A DNA stretch of 7,821 nucleotides from Streptococcus pseudopneumoniae ATCC BAA-960 = CCUG 49455 (GTDB lineage Bacteria; Bacillota; Bacilli; Lactobacillales; Streptococcaceae): contig NZ_MWSM01000043.1 of NCBI RefSeq assembly GCF_002087075.1, positions 8,405-16,225 of the forward strand, given 5' to 3'. The position numbers and the translations under genes were made by a program. The first letter of the stretch is position 1. The number at the start of each line of letters is the position of its first letter. The notes under the pieces are model-generated. The model was not told the DNA's origin, ran no database searches, and worked only from the letters and a program-made list of their open reading frames with translations. Shown here in pieces: positions 1 through 6,603 of the stretch.

Positions 1-50
1 AGCAACCTGCGGCTAGCTTTCTAGTTTGCTTTTTGATTTTCATTGAGTAT
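1..50 (+). repeat. BOX repeat, boxC module (partial element, cut by window edge)
   Basis: These 50 bases start AGCAACCTGCGGCTAGC and end in CATTGAGTAT. This matches, from memory, the 50-bp boxC end module that closes the dispersed BOX elements of S. pneumoniae and relatives. The GAGTAT outer end points right, so boxA and any boxB copies should lie to the left, outside the window. BOX elements are non-autonomous, transcribed, structured repeats found between genes. This copy sits just beyond the transporter operon terminator. It is the strongest species-group marker in the window. Confidence 0.85.
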
Positions 51-62
51 AAAATACAAGAA

Positions 63-97
63 ATACCTCGATTTTGAAGTCGAGGTATCTTTTTTTT
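63..97. terminator. Bidirectional rho-independent terminator at end of ABC operon
   Basis: A perfect 9-bp stem (ATACCTCGA at 63-71 with TCGAGGTAT at 80-88) closes an 8-nt loop. On the plus strand it is followed by a run of eight T (90-97), ideal for anything read from the left. On the minus strand the permease stop codon (96-98) lies directly before the stem, and the far side is only moderately T-rich (TTTCTTGTATTTT). It therefore ends the minus-strand operon and also insulates it from the left. Confidence 0.85.
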
Positions 98-2084
98 ACA
101 TTTGGACAATCTTGCGATAGCTTCTTGAAGTAATCATGAAAATCAGCACATAGGCGATGAGGAAGATAGCACAGATAGACAAGGTCACAATCAACATCAT
201 AGTCGTATCCAGTACACCAATCACTTTTAAAATCAGACTAAGCATATGGTAGGCAAAGGCTAGATGTAGGAAGGCAAAGAGTAAAGGAAGGAAGAAAACA
301 GTTAAAACCTGTTTGTTGATGGTTTGCTTGATTTGCTTTTGATCTAAACCAACTTTCTGCAAGATAATAAAGCGCTCACGGTCTTCATAGCCTTCAGAAA
401 TTTGTTTGTAGTAGATGACCAGAACGGTTCCGACCATAAAGATAATGGATAGGAAAATACCGATAAAGAAGACACCTCCAAAGAGGGCACTCATCTGAGC
501 ACTAGCATCTGATAAATTACTACCATACACATAGCTACCTTCCGTATTTAATTGAGCATTAAACTGATCGAGGTATTTATCATACTCGTCAGCGACCTTG
601 AGTTGTTCTTCTTCGCTGGCATTTACATTCATGCCACCGTAAAACTGATTATAGATAGCCGAATCTGGGAATTGATCCAAAAAGGCTTGTAAATCAGGTA
701 CAACAAGGTAATTGTAATCAGCAGTCAAAATATTAAACTGATTTGGGACATGGTTGACAATAAAATCTTTAGTAAATTCTTCTTTGACAGAAAATTGATG
801 ATCATTCAGAGTTAGAGTTTTCTGTTCTTTAACTCCCTCATTCTTTGCAAAGAGTCCGACCTCATTTCCTGATAGAGACAGTTTTTGACCAGTCATATTT
901 TCATAATCTTTTTGGTCAAATACCATGAAAACTGTTGTGGGTTGGACACGATTTTGTCCTTTTTCAAAAAGGGTTAACTTATTTCCTTCTTGGTTCGCAA
1001 CACCGAAGTAAGTGTAACGAAACACTTCTTTTTCTTTAATCTTATAACCTTTGTCACTTGCAAACTGGCTCAAGAGTTTGTCCAAGTCTTCTTTTTCAAC
1101 ATTTTGCCCTGAAACTCCAAAATCATGAGGATTTAGAACTTTTTTAAAGCTTTCTGCGGAATTGAAAATGCTTGTCGCTGCTGACATGGTTACCAAAACC
1201 ATTGTTGACAAGATAGCGATGGTTGCTAGTCCAACTGCATTTTTCTTCATACGAAAAATCAAGTTGGAAACAGAGATGAGGTTATTAGGTTGGTAATAGT
1301 ATTTCTTATTTTTCTTTAAGATTTGGAGGAAAACGGTAATCCCTGCATTGAACAAAAGATAAGTACCAAAAATAACCAGTAAAACAGCTATGAAGAAGGT
1401 TGTTAAGGCTGTAAGAGGATCTTTTACCGTAAGGGCAAGATAATAGCCAATCCCTAAGCTAATCGAACCAAGAATCGTTTGGAGAGGTAGGAAACGACCT
1501 TTTTTCTCACCACTAGCTTTTTCACGAGAAAGCTGGAGGGCATTCATACGGGCGATTCGAAGGGCATTCAGGAACATGAGGCCTAGGAAAATCAAACCGA
1601 AGACAAGAAGTACTGTAATGACAACTTTCATCTGGAAGGTAGCGACCAGCTCCACCTTCAATTTCATCAGTTTGAGCAAGAAAGCGAAAATCAACTTGTC
1701 AAACAAGGCTCCAATACCGATACCTGCTCCAACAGTTAGAATCCCAAACACCACTAACTCCTTAAAGGTCATACTGATCAGGTGGCGTTTCTCCAAGCCC
1801 AGCATGCCATAAATTCCCAGTTCCTTGGAACGGTTCTTCATGACAAAACTATTGGCATAGAGGACGATAATGGCTGACGCAAGTGTGACGACAAACATAC
1901 CAAATCCTAGAGTAGCTTGAATGCTTGATCCTCCACGGATTTCCGCAATCTTAGGATTGAAAGTTAGAGAGTAAAAGAGATAGGTGACGGTGACTGCCAA
2001 GAGAACAGCCAGCGCAAAGGGATAGTAGAGTTTGCGGTTTTTAATCAAGTTCGATACCGCTAACTTATTGGTTAATCGAAACAT
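96..2084 (-). CDS. BceB/FtsX-type ABC transporter permease, antimicrobial-peptide resistance type (662 aa)
   Basis: Permease of a peptide-antibiotic ABC transporter in the cytoplasmic membrane. I count ten membrane helices at about residues 21-41, 59-80, 109-130, 152-174, 203-220, 228-254, 283-303, 533-558, 594-616 and 627-653. A large extracellular domain of about 230 residues lies between helices 7 and 8. That layout is typical of BceB-like permeases, whose outer loop senses peptide antibiotics. Two FtsX-like cytoplasmic segments are visible: KNRSKELGIYGMLGLEK near 83-99 and YEDRERFIILQKVGL near 566-580. The start ATG follows an AGGTGA ribosome site and lies one base after the ATPase stop, so the two are tightly coupled. 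Length is normal and the frame is intact. I recall the pneumococcal pair SP_0912-SP_0913 being linked to bacitracin and nisin tolerance; that this is the same pair is inferred from gene order. Confidence 0.92.
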   Translation of the reverse strand: MFRLTNKLAVSNLIKNRKLYYPFALAVLLAVTVTYLFYSLTFNPKIAEIRGGSSIQATLGFGMFVVTLASAIIVLYANSFVMKNRSKELGIYGMLGLEKRHLISMTFKELVVFGILTVGAGIGIGALFDKLIFAFLLKLMKLKVELVATFQMKVVITVLLVFGLIFLGLMFLNALRIARMNALQLSREKASGEKKGRFLPLQTILGSISLGIGYYLALTVKDPLTALTTFFIAVLLVIFGTYLLFNAGITVFLQILKKNKKYYYQPNNLISVSNLIFRMKKNAVGLATIAILSTMVLVTMSAATSIFNSAESFKKVLNPHDFGVSGQNVEKEDLDKLLSQFASDKGYKIKEKEVFRYTYFGVANQEGNKLTLFEKGQNRVQPTTVFMVFDQKDYENMTGQKLSLSGNEVGLFAKNEGVKEQKTLTLNDHQFSVKEEFTKDFIVNHVPNQFNILTADYNYLVVPDLQAFLDQFPDSAIYNQFYGGMNVNASEEEQLKVADEYDKYLDQFNAQLNTEGSYVYGSNLSDASAQMSALFGGVFFIGIFLSIIFMVGTVLVIYYKQISEGYEDRERFIILQKVGLDQKQIKQTINKQVLTVFFLPLLFAFLHLAFAYHMLSLILKVIGVLDTTMMLIVTLSICAIFLIAYVLIFMITSRSYRKIVQM

Positions 2085-2085
2085 A

Positions 2086-2844
2086 CTAATTCACCTCGCT
2101 TGCCATGACAGTCAAGGTATCAGAGATTTCTTGGAACATCTGACGCTCTGTCTTCTCTCCACGGTAGATTTGATTATAAAGAATGCCGTCTTTGATAAAG
2201 AGTACACGTTTAGCTCTGCTAGCTGCTGCTGTTGAGTGGGTTACCATGAGAATAGTTTGGCCACGCTCATTGATTTCATCAAAGACATCAAGTAAGGCTG
2301 CAGAGGACTTGGAATCAAGGGCACCTGTTGGCTCATCCGCAAGGAGAATTTCAGGTTCTGTGATGATGGCACGTGCTACTGCTACACGCTGTTTCTGACC
2401 ACCAGAAATCTCGTAAGGGTACTTCTCTTGCAATTGGTTGATACCTAGATTCTCAGCTGTCACCACCAATTTCTTCATCATCTCCGTAATGGGTCTTCTT
2501 GACAAGACAAGCGGAAGCAAGATATTGTCTTTTACAGACAAAGTATCTAGCAAGTTAAAGTCTTGGAAGACAAAGCCTAATTTTTCACGACGGAAGCTAG
2601 AAGCCTGTGAATTTTTAATGGTTGCGGTATCAGTTCCATTTAAGTAAACCTGTCCACGACTTGGTTTATCCAGCATAGCTAGGATATTGAGAAGAGTTGA
2701 TTTACCAGAACCAGACTCACCCATGATGGCAACGTAGTCACCTTTTTCCACGGTAAAGTGAATATCCTTGAGGGCCTCTACTTGGTTGCCCTGAAAACGA
2801 GTTTTATAAATTTTTTGAACGTGTTTTACATCTAAAAGTGTCAT
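2086..2844 (-). CDS. BceA-type ABC transporter ATP-binding protein (252 aa)
   Basis: Cytoplasmic ATPase that should power the adjacent permease. All ABC motifs are present: Walker A GESGSGKST (42-50), Q-loop glutamine in FVFQDFN (about 94), signature SGGQ (147-150), Walker B ILLADE (166-171), D-loop GALDSKS, and the switch histidine in VTHS (203). Closest family: MacB/BceA/LolD-type ATPases. I place the start at 2844 because AGAAAGGAG lies six bases upstream of that ATG. The reading frame is open for 19 more codons, to 2901, but that extension has no ribosome site and overlaps another small ORF in a different frame. The stop TAG is one base before the permease ATG. Operon order is small ORF, ATPase, permease. 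Confidence 0.94.
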   Translation of the reverse strand: MTLLDVKHVQKIYKTRFQGNQVEALKDIHFTVEKGDYVAIMGESGSGKSTLLNILAMLDKPSRGQVYLNGTDTATIKNSQASSFRREKLGFVFQDFNLLDTLSVKDNILLPLVLSRRPITEMMKKLVVTAENLGINQLQEKYPYEISGGQKQRVAVARAIITEPEILLADEPTGALDSKSSAALLDVFDEINERGQTILMVTHSTAAASRAKRVLFIKDGILYNQIYRGEKTERQMFQEISDTLTVMASEVN

Positions 2845-2858
2845 GAGAATCTCCTTTC

Positions 2859-2969
2859 TTAATATCCCATCAAATGAAATGTTGCTTGCATCATAGCGCA
2901 TCCCAGCTGAACGCGCTCGATATCTTTGTGGCTTGGTTTTCTTGTTTTCTTCTGTAAGATTTGTTTCAT
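2859..2969 (-). CDS. Small hypothetical protein (36 aa) heading the ABC transporter operon
   Basis: Sequence starts MKQILQKKTRKPSHKDIERV and ends QLGCAMMQATFHLMGY. The ATG at 2969 has a textbook AAAGGAG ribosome site seven bases upstream, and the TAA at 2859-2861 lies 14 bases before the ATPase start, with the ATPase ribosome site filling that gap. The first half is strongly basic (about nine K/R/H in the first 15), and the second half is mildly hydrophobic with one cysteine. There is no clear membrane helix or signal peptide. I do not recognise it. Its position makes it the first cistron of the transporter mRNA. It could be a real small protein, a leader peptide that tunes ATPase translation by coupling, or a peptide tied to sensing. 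The strong ribosome site is the main support. Confidence 0.6.
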   Translation of the reverse strand: MKQILQKKTRKPSHKDIERVQLGCAMMQATFHLMGY

Positions 2970-2991
2970 GATGTTACTCCTTTGTTCTTTA

Positions 2992-3028
2992 TGAGTCTAG
3001 TTTACATCAAAAAAAGACTGCTTGCCAT
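2992..3028 (-). promoter_or_regulatory. Possible promoter of the small ORF-ATPase-permease operon
   Basis: On the minus strand ATGGCA (3028-3023) and TAAACT (3004-2999) are 18 bases apart, each four of six to consensus. This predicts a start near 2992 and a leader of about 23 bases carrying the AAAGGAG site. The boxes are weak, as expected for a promoter needing an activator bound upstream. The dyad at 3054-3075 lies about 30 bases before the -35. Confidence 0.35.
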
Positions 3029-3051
3029 AACCTAACCTTACAAAAAAGACT
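3002..3051 (+). repeat. Pair of short direct repeats, TTACA(TCA)AAAAAAGACT
   Basis: TTACATCAAAAAAAGACT at 3002-3019 and TTACAAAAAAGACT at 3038-3051 are the same word with a three-base difference, 36 bases apart. A third TTACA, 20 bases further on at 3058-3062, is the left arm of the perfect dyad. The repeats may be weaker half-sites for the same regulator; this is inference. Confidence 0.5.
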
Positions 3052-3053
3052 TT

Positions 3054-3075
3054 AATCTTACATTTTTGTAAGATT
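3054..3075. promoter_or_regulatory. BceR-type response-regulator operator (perfect 9-bp dyad)
   Basis: AATCTTACA (3054-3062), TTTT (3063-3066), TGTAAGATT (3067-3075) is a perfect inverted repeat. Its core TTACA-N4-TGTAA fits the TNACA-N4-TGTAA pattern that I recall for BceR-like regulators across Firmicutes. It stands between the transporter operon and the divergent small membrane protein gene, and could serve both. There is no T-run on either side, so it is not a terminator. No two-component system is encoded in this window, so the regulator would act from elsewhere (TCS01 is the Bce-type candidate in pneumococcus, from memory). Confidence 0.7.
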
Positions 3076-3110
3076 GGGGGAAATATAGGCAAAATTACTT
3101 ATAAAATGAT

Positions 3111-3139
3111 TTGATTTCCTATTTTAAAAATTGTAAAAT
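3111..3139 (+). promoter_or_regulatory. Sigma-70-type promoter for the 63-aa membrane protein gene
   Basis: TTGATT (3111-3116) and TAAAAT (3134-3139) are separated by exactly 17 bases, predicting a start near 3146. It fires rightward, away from the transporter operon, and its -35 is about 36 bases past the dyad at 3054-3075. The resulting leader would be about 126 bases. Confidence 0.6.
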
Positions 3140-3145
3140 ATACGT

Positions 3146-3271
3146 GTGAAAAGGCTTACTTTGGAAAGGAGGAAGCGGGAACTAACATTTGAGTAAGCTT
3201 ACCTAGATAACATACCATTAAATTGAACACTTGCAAGTCGTTCAACCTATAAGGAAAGAAAGTGCGCTTTA
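3146..3271 (+). promoter_or_regulatory. Long structured 5' leader of the 63-aa gene
   Basis: Two pairings are visible. GCTTACT (3154-3160) can pair with AGTAAGC (3192-3198), looping out a purine-rich stretch with AAAGGAGG (3165-3172) that precedes no start codon at usable distance. TTGAACACT (3223-3231) can pair with AGT-C-GTTCAA (3236-3245) through a four-base loop, just ahead of the AAGGAAAG site (3251-3258). No known riboswitch or T-box hallmark is apparent. A regulatory role is inference. Confidence 0.35.
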
Positions 3272-3463
3272 ATGAAACACAAAGAACATATACTCATCGG
3301 ACTTCTCTATCTCCTCTCTCCATTCATCGGTCAGCTCTTAGTTGAAAAAACATACTTTATCGGTACAGAATTTACAGCTACTGCTTATGCTATTTGCTGG
3401 CTATCAGTTGTTATCAGCATCCATCATTTTTCAAAAAATGTATTGTCTCAGCATGAAAAATAG
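3272..3463 (+). CDS. Small two-helix membrane protein, hypothetical (63 aa)
   Basis: Begins MKHKEHILIGLLYLLSPF and ends SKNVLSQHEK. Two hydrophobic segments, about residues 7-25 and 35-52, are joined by a short polar turn (VEKTYFIGTE), with basic or polar ends, so it is probably a hairpin in the cytoplasmic membrane. I do not recognise a family. The only in-frame start is the ATG at 3272; its nearest ribosome-like site, AAGGAAAG (3251-3258), is 13 bases away, longer than usual, so translation may be weak or structure-dependent. It has its own promoter and terminator and is divergent from the transporter operon across the shared operator region. That placement suggests, but does not show, a link to envelope stress. 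It is the only plus-strand gene in the window. Confidence 0.62.
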   Translation: MKHKEHILIGLLYLLSPFIGQLLVEKTYFIGTEFTATAYAICWLSVVISIHHFSKNVLSQHEK

Positions 3464-3532
3464 ATTAGAAACATGAGTTCAAAAGAATGCTTTTAGTTTG
3501 TAGATGAAGCTGGAAAAATATTATTAAAAGTA

Positions 3533-3579
3533 AAAAAGCTTTAAATCAAGCAGTTTAGACTATTGATTTAAAGCTTTTT
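3533..3579. terminator. Convergent bidirectional terminator (17-bp perfect stem)
   Basis: Bases 3533-3549 and 3563-3579 are perfectly complementary over 17 bp, around a 13-nt loop that can add AGT/ACT pairing. The stem edges supply the T-run in both directions: TTTTT on plus, and TTTTTT followed by ACTTTT on minus. It ends the 63-aa gene from the left and the pspC-like gene from the right. Confidence 0.93.
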
Positions 3580-3605
3580 GCGTATTCCAAATCTTTTGTA
3601 AAACC

Positions 3606-3878
3606 TCACCAAAACCAGCCTTCATTATCGTCAATGGCTTGAGCTTCTTTGCGTTTACGTGGGCCTGTTCCGTACATTTCTGCTTCGATTTCTTCCTTGG
3701 TTGGCATGATAGAAGCTAGGATGATATAGATAATCACCCCAAGACCGAAATTTGCGACTGTAAAAATAGCAAACAAGAAACGAACAAGGGTAACATCAAA
3801 GTTCCACTTGTCTGACAGACCTGCCAGAACTCCTGAAATCATGCGATTTCGTCTCATTTTATAAAACTTACTGTTCAT
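3606..3878 (-). CDS. PspC-domain small membrane protein (90 aa)
   Basis: A near-minimal PspC protein. The hallmark run is at about residues 9-59: basic RRNRMISGVLAGLSDKW, then a hydrophobic stretch from about 31 to 57 ending in IILASIMP. The rest is a charged tail with KRKEAQ and an aromatic end (GWFW). PspC proteins sit in the cytoplasmic membrane and belong to envelope-stress responses; in pneumococcus I recall a PspC-domain gene (spr0810) as a LiaFSR target. The start is ATG 3878, with GAGGAAA about seven bases upstream. An in-frame ATG at 3908 is rejected because it lies upstream of the predicted transcription start. The gene has its own promoter and ends at the convergent terminator. Frame intact. 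Confidence 0.9.
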   Translation of the reverse strand: MNSKFYKMRRNRMISGVLAGLSDKWNFDVTLVRFLFAIFTVANFGLGVIIYIILASIMPTKEEIEAEMYGTGPRKRKEAQAIDDNEGWFW

Positions 3879-3901
3879 GATATTTCCTCTTTCTGCTAGG
3901 T

Positions 3902-3937
3902 TAGACATAGTATATCACGGGTAGGCTCGGCTTTCAT
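3902..3937 (-). promoter_or_regulatory. Extended -10 promoter of the pspC-like gene
   Basis: On the minus strand ATGAAA (3937-3932), a 17-base spacer and TATACT (3914-3909) preceded by TGA (TGnTATACT) form a good extended -10 promoter. Predicted start is near 3902, with a leader of about 24 bases holding GAGGAAA. It lets the pspC-like gene be switched apart from tex and sprT. Confidence 0.7.
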
Positions 3938-3953
3938 CAGTCCTCAGGCTGAT
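3936..3953. promoter_or_regulatory. LiaR/CesR-like operator palindrome upstream of pspC-like gene
   Basis: ATCAG (3936-3940) and CTGAT (3949-3953) form a dyad around TCCTCAGG, with C and G matching symmetrically inside. On the minus strand it reads ATCAGCCTGAGGACTGAT. As I remember it, this fits the palindromic CesR/LiaR-type site described in lactococci and streptococci. It abuts the -35 of the pspC-like promoter, the usual place for an activating response regulator, and overlaps the sprT stop codon. It can also form a hairpin but has no T-run. Confidence 0.6.
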
Positions 3954-4386
3954 TTACTAGTAGCAACTTTCCTCGACAAACTCCACAGCGATAGCGTTTA
4001 GTATCAATCCTTCGCTTGCGATAATAAGTTTGCTGGCAGGATTGACAACGATAGAGCTTGATTGGCTTGGAGTTGCTATTTGGCAAGGTTGGCACAAAGC
4101 GTAATCCATCCACTGCTTTCAACAGTTCCTTAAAATCCCGATCCTTGTGTTGATAGCCCTTTCCTTGAAAATAGAGGTGATAATGACAGAGTTCATGTCG
4201 GACAATTTTCCTAAAAACGTCCAACCCCAGTTCCTGATAAACCTTGTGATTAAAATCCAAATGCCCATCTTTGGGGAAAAATCGCCCACCTGTCGAACGT
4301 AGACGCCTATTCCACTGGGCATGATGGATAAAAGGTCTGCCGAAGTCTTCTAGCGAAACCTGCTTGACGTAATCAGTTAGATTCAT
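3937..4386 (-). CDS. SprT-like zinc metalloprotease-fold protein (149 aa)
   Basis: A SprT-family protein of usual length for Firmicutes. Residues 64-68 are HELCH, matching the HExxH zinc and catalytic motif, and His80 in GYQHKDRDF is the likely third zinc ligand. The C-terminal part is a zinc ribbon with CQSC (114-117) and CGVC (134-137). Eukaryotic SPRTN relatives cut DNA-protein crosslinks; the bacterial role is poorly defined, so function is inferred from fold only. The start at 4386 overlaps the end of tex by 14 bases. No Shine-Dalgarno is seen upstream, so translation is probably coupled to tex. The tex-sprT pairing is, from memory, also found in Bacillus subtilis (ydcI-ydcK). Confidence 0.9.
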   Translation of the reverse strand: MNLTDYVKQVSLEDFGRPFIHHAQWNRRLRSTGGRFFPKDGHLDFNHKVYQELGLDVFRKIVRHELCHYHLYFQGKGYQHKDRDFKELLKAVDGLRFVPTLPNSNSKPIKLYRCQSCQQTYYRKRRIDTKRYRCGVCRGKLLLVNQPED

Positions 4387-6502
4387 CTGGAGCTAGGAGC
4401 GACAGATTGACTTTTTCACGTTCAGTATCAATTTTCTTGACCCAAACGGTCACCAAATCTCCAACTGACACCACTTGGCTAGGATGTTTGATAAATTTGC
4501 GACTCATGTGGGAAATATGAATGAGACCGTCCTCGTGAATTCCAATGTCAACGAAGGCACCGAAGTCAACGACATTACGCACCACACCCTCTAGCTTCTG
4601 CCCAACCACTAAGTCCTTGATATCCAGGACATCTTGGCGAAGCATAGGTGCGTCAAAGGAATCACGGAAATCTCGACCTGGTTTGAGAAGATCTGCAATG
4701 ATATCTTTAAGAGTTTCGGGACCAAGGTCTAGCCCTTGCGCCATTTCCTTGACTGAAAGAGACTTGAGTTTGCCTTGGGCTTCTTCATTCAGGTCCTTAA
4801 TGTCCAAGCGTTTGAAAAGTTCCTTAACGGCAGCGTAATTTTCTGGGTGAACTCCAGTATTATCGAGGATATTGCTACTTTCAGGGATACGGAGGAAACC
4901 AGCAGCCTGTTCAAATGCTTTGGCTCCCAGACGAGGAACTTTCTTAATTTGGGCGCGTGAAGTGATTTTTCCTTCTTCCTCACGGTATTTGACGATATTT
5001 TCAGAGATGGTTTTATTGAGTCCAGCTACGTGTGAAAGAAGAGCTGGGCTGGCCGTATTGATATTGACACCGACTTGGTTTACCACTGTATCGACAACAA
5101 AGTCCAGACTCTCAGACAATTTCTTCTGGCTGACATCGTGCTGATACTGTCCGACACCGATTGACTTAGGATCGATTTTAACCAATTCAGCAAGGGGGTC
5201 CTGCAAACGACGGGCGATAGAAATGGCAGAGCGTTTTTCAACGGTCAAATCTGGAAACTCCTGACGAGCAAGTTCACTGGCAGAATAGACAGAAGCACCA
5301 CTTTCATTTACGATGACATAACTAACCTCAGGAAAATCTTTCAGAACTTCCGCCACAAAGGCTTCACTTTCACGACTAGCAGTACCATTTCCGATGGCAA
5401 TAATTTCCACGCCATATTGACCAATCAAATCTACCAGATCTTTCTTGGCTTCTTCGATTTGACGAGCTGATGCTGGTTTAACAGGATAAATGACCTGTGT
5501 TGTCAGCATTTTTCCTGTTGCATCCACGACAGCTAGCTTGGCACCTGTACGAAAGGCAGGGTCAAATCCAAGAACCACGCGCTCTTTCAGTGGAGCAACC
5601 AAGAGGAGATTGCGTAGGTTGTCCGAAAAGAGTTGGATAGCCCCTTCTTCCGCTTTTTCAGTCAATTCTGTCCGAATACGGCGCTCGATAGCAGGTAAGA
5701 CTTTTTTCTTAACCGATTGCTGAACAACTTCATCTATATAGGCATTTTTCACCTTGAAACGAGCAGCAAAGAAAGCTAGAATACGGTCTGTCGCATGTTC
5801 GAAACCGACCTTCAAGACACCTAGCTTCTCCCCACGATTGAGGGCCAATGTACGATAGCCCTGCATATTTCCAACTGTCTCTGAAAAATCATAATAAATC
5901 TGAAAAACCTGCTTTTCATCAGGACTTTCATCCTTGACTTGCGAAGTAAGTTTAGAGTATCTCAGCACCTCCTGATAAGTCATGGCGCGCAGTGTCACAT
6001 CTTCCGATAAGGCTTCGACTAAGATATCAACTGCACCAGCCAAGGCGTCTTTCCCAGTCACAAATCCTTCACAGATGAACTTTTCAGCCTCTTTCTCTAA
6101 GTCAGTTACATTCTGCAAAATCAGGCGAGCAAGTGGGAAGAGTCCAGCTTCACGAGCAATGGTTGCCTTGGTTCGACGCTTTTCCTTGTAAGGTAGGTAG
6201 AGTTCTTCAACGTCTGCTAATTTTTCGGCAGCTAAGATAGCTTCTTCCAACTCCTTGGTCAACTTGCCTTGTTCTTGAATCTTAGCTAAAACAGCTTCCT
6301 TGCGGTCATTGAGATTGGTCAGACTTTTATCCAAGTCGATAATGGCCTTAATCGCCACCTCATCCAGACTACCAGTCATGTCCTTGCGATAACGCGCGAT
6401 AAAGGGGATTGTCGCCCCTTCTGCTGTCAAACTTAGAACAGTATCGATTTGCTTTAAAGTCACTCCCAAATCTTGGGAGATTTTTTCATATTTTTTATCC
6501 AT
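4373..6502 (-). CDS. tex: Tex, S1-domain RNA-binding transcription accessory protein (709 aa)
   Basis: Full-length Tex. With the start at 6502, the N-terminal helical Tex_N region covers about 1-190. The YqgF/RNase H-like fold starts at [17 protein letters not shown] (about 311-327) and includes [10 protein letters not shown] (371-380). Helix-hairpin-helix motifs are near [19 protein letters not shown] (about 477-496) and [15 protein letters not shown] (about 521-535), and an S1 domain is near the C-terminus (about 632-703, with [19 protein letters not shown]). Tex binds nucleic acid and RNA polymerase-related complexes and affects expression and fitness in several bacteria. The frame stays open to an ATG at 6529, but the -10 box lies inside that extension, so 6502 is the start. 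There is no ribosome site before it; the mRNA looks leaderless. It overlaps the sprT-like gene by 14 bases. Confidence 0.95.
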   Translation of the reverse strand: MDKKYEKISQDLGVTLKQIDTVLSLTAEGATIPFIARYRKDMTGSLDEVAIKAIIDLDKSLTNLNDRKEAVLAKIQEQGKLTKELEEAILAAEKLADVEELYLPYKEKRRTKATIAREAGLFPLARLILQNVTDLEKEAEKFICEGFVTGKDALAGAVDILVEALSEDVTLRAMTYQEVLRYSKLTSQVKDESPDEKQVFQIYYDFSETVGNMQGYRTLALNRGEKLGVLKVGFEHATDRILAFFAARFKVKNAYIDEVVQQSVKKKVLPAIERRIRTELTEKAEEGAIQLFSDNLRNLLLVAPLKERVVLGFDPAFRTGAKLAVVDATGKMLTTQVIYPVKPASARQIEEAKKDLVDLIGQYGVEIIAIGNGTASRESEAFVAEVLKDFPEVSYVIVNESGASVYSASELARQEFPDLTVEKRSAISIARRLQDPLAELVKIDPKSIGVGQYQHDVSQKKLSESLDFVVDTVVNQVGVNINTASPALLSHVAGLNKTISENIVKYREEEGKITSRAQIKKVPRLGAKAFEQAAGFLRIPESSNILDNTGVHPENYAAVKELFKRLDIKDLNEEAQGKLKSLSVKEMAQGLDLGPETLKDIIADLLKPGRDFRDSFDAPMLRQDVLDIKDLVVGQKLEGVVRNVVDFGAFVDIGIHEDGLIHISHMSRKFIKHPSQVVSVGDLVTVWVKKIDTEREKVNLSLLAPDESN

Positions 6503-6534
6503 GAATCTATTATACCACAAGCTAAACATTTCAA
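6502..6534 (-). promoter_or_regulatory. Extended -10 promoter of tex, predicted to give a leaderless mRNA
   Basis: The minus strand has TGGTATAAT, a perfect extended -10, with TATAAT at 6514-6509. Six bases separate its last T from the A of the tex ATG at 6502, the standard -7 to +1 distance. The best -35-like word, TTGAAA (6534-6529), is only 14 bases from the -10, so the TG extension probably carries the promoter. Confidence 0.78.
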
Positions 6535-6603
6535 ATTAACTCGTAGAACATTTAAAAAATATGTAGGGAATAGATTTATATGCTACAGCGCAATAACTTG
6601 CAC

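Noticed and set aside
1576..2647. Plus-strand ORFs opposite the ABC genes
   Set aside because: Shadows of the conserved transporter genes; no family resemblance or ribosome sites.
2845..2901. 19-codon N-terminal extension of the ABC ATPase
   Set aside because: No ribosome site before 2901, overlap with the 36-aa ORF in another frame, and a strong AGAAAGGAG before the ATG at 2844.
3054..3075. Dyad read as a terminator
   Set aside because: No T-run follows on either strand; it fits an operator instead.
3146..3271. Known riboswitch or T-box in the leader
   Set aside because: No conserved T-box or metabolite riboswitch motif seen; only generic hairpins.
3262..3345. 27-codon ORF from GTG at 3262 with better spacing to AAGGAAAG
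   Set aside because: Its product (VRFNETQRTYTHRT...) is low-complexity and out of frame with the membrane protein; more likely chance, though the good spacing is noted.
3879..3908. PspC-like start at 3908
   Set aside because: It lies upstream of the predicted transcription start near 3902; the ATG at 3878 has GAGGAAA.
4545..6191. Plus-strand and alternate-frame ORFs inside tex
   Set aside because: Serine/arginine-rich shadow translations antisense to a strongly conserved gene, without ribosome sites.
6503..6529. Tex start at 6529
   Set aside because: The TATAAT box lies within this extension, so the promoter could not transcribe it; the family start fits MDKKYEKI at 6502.
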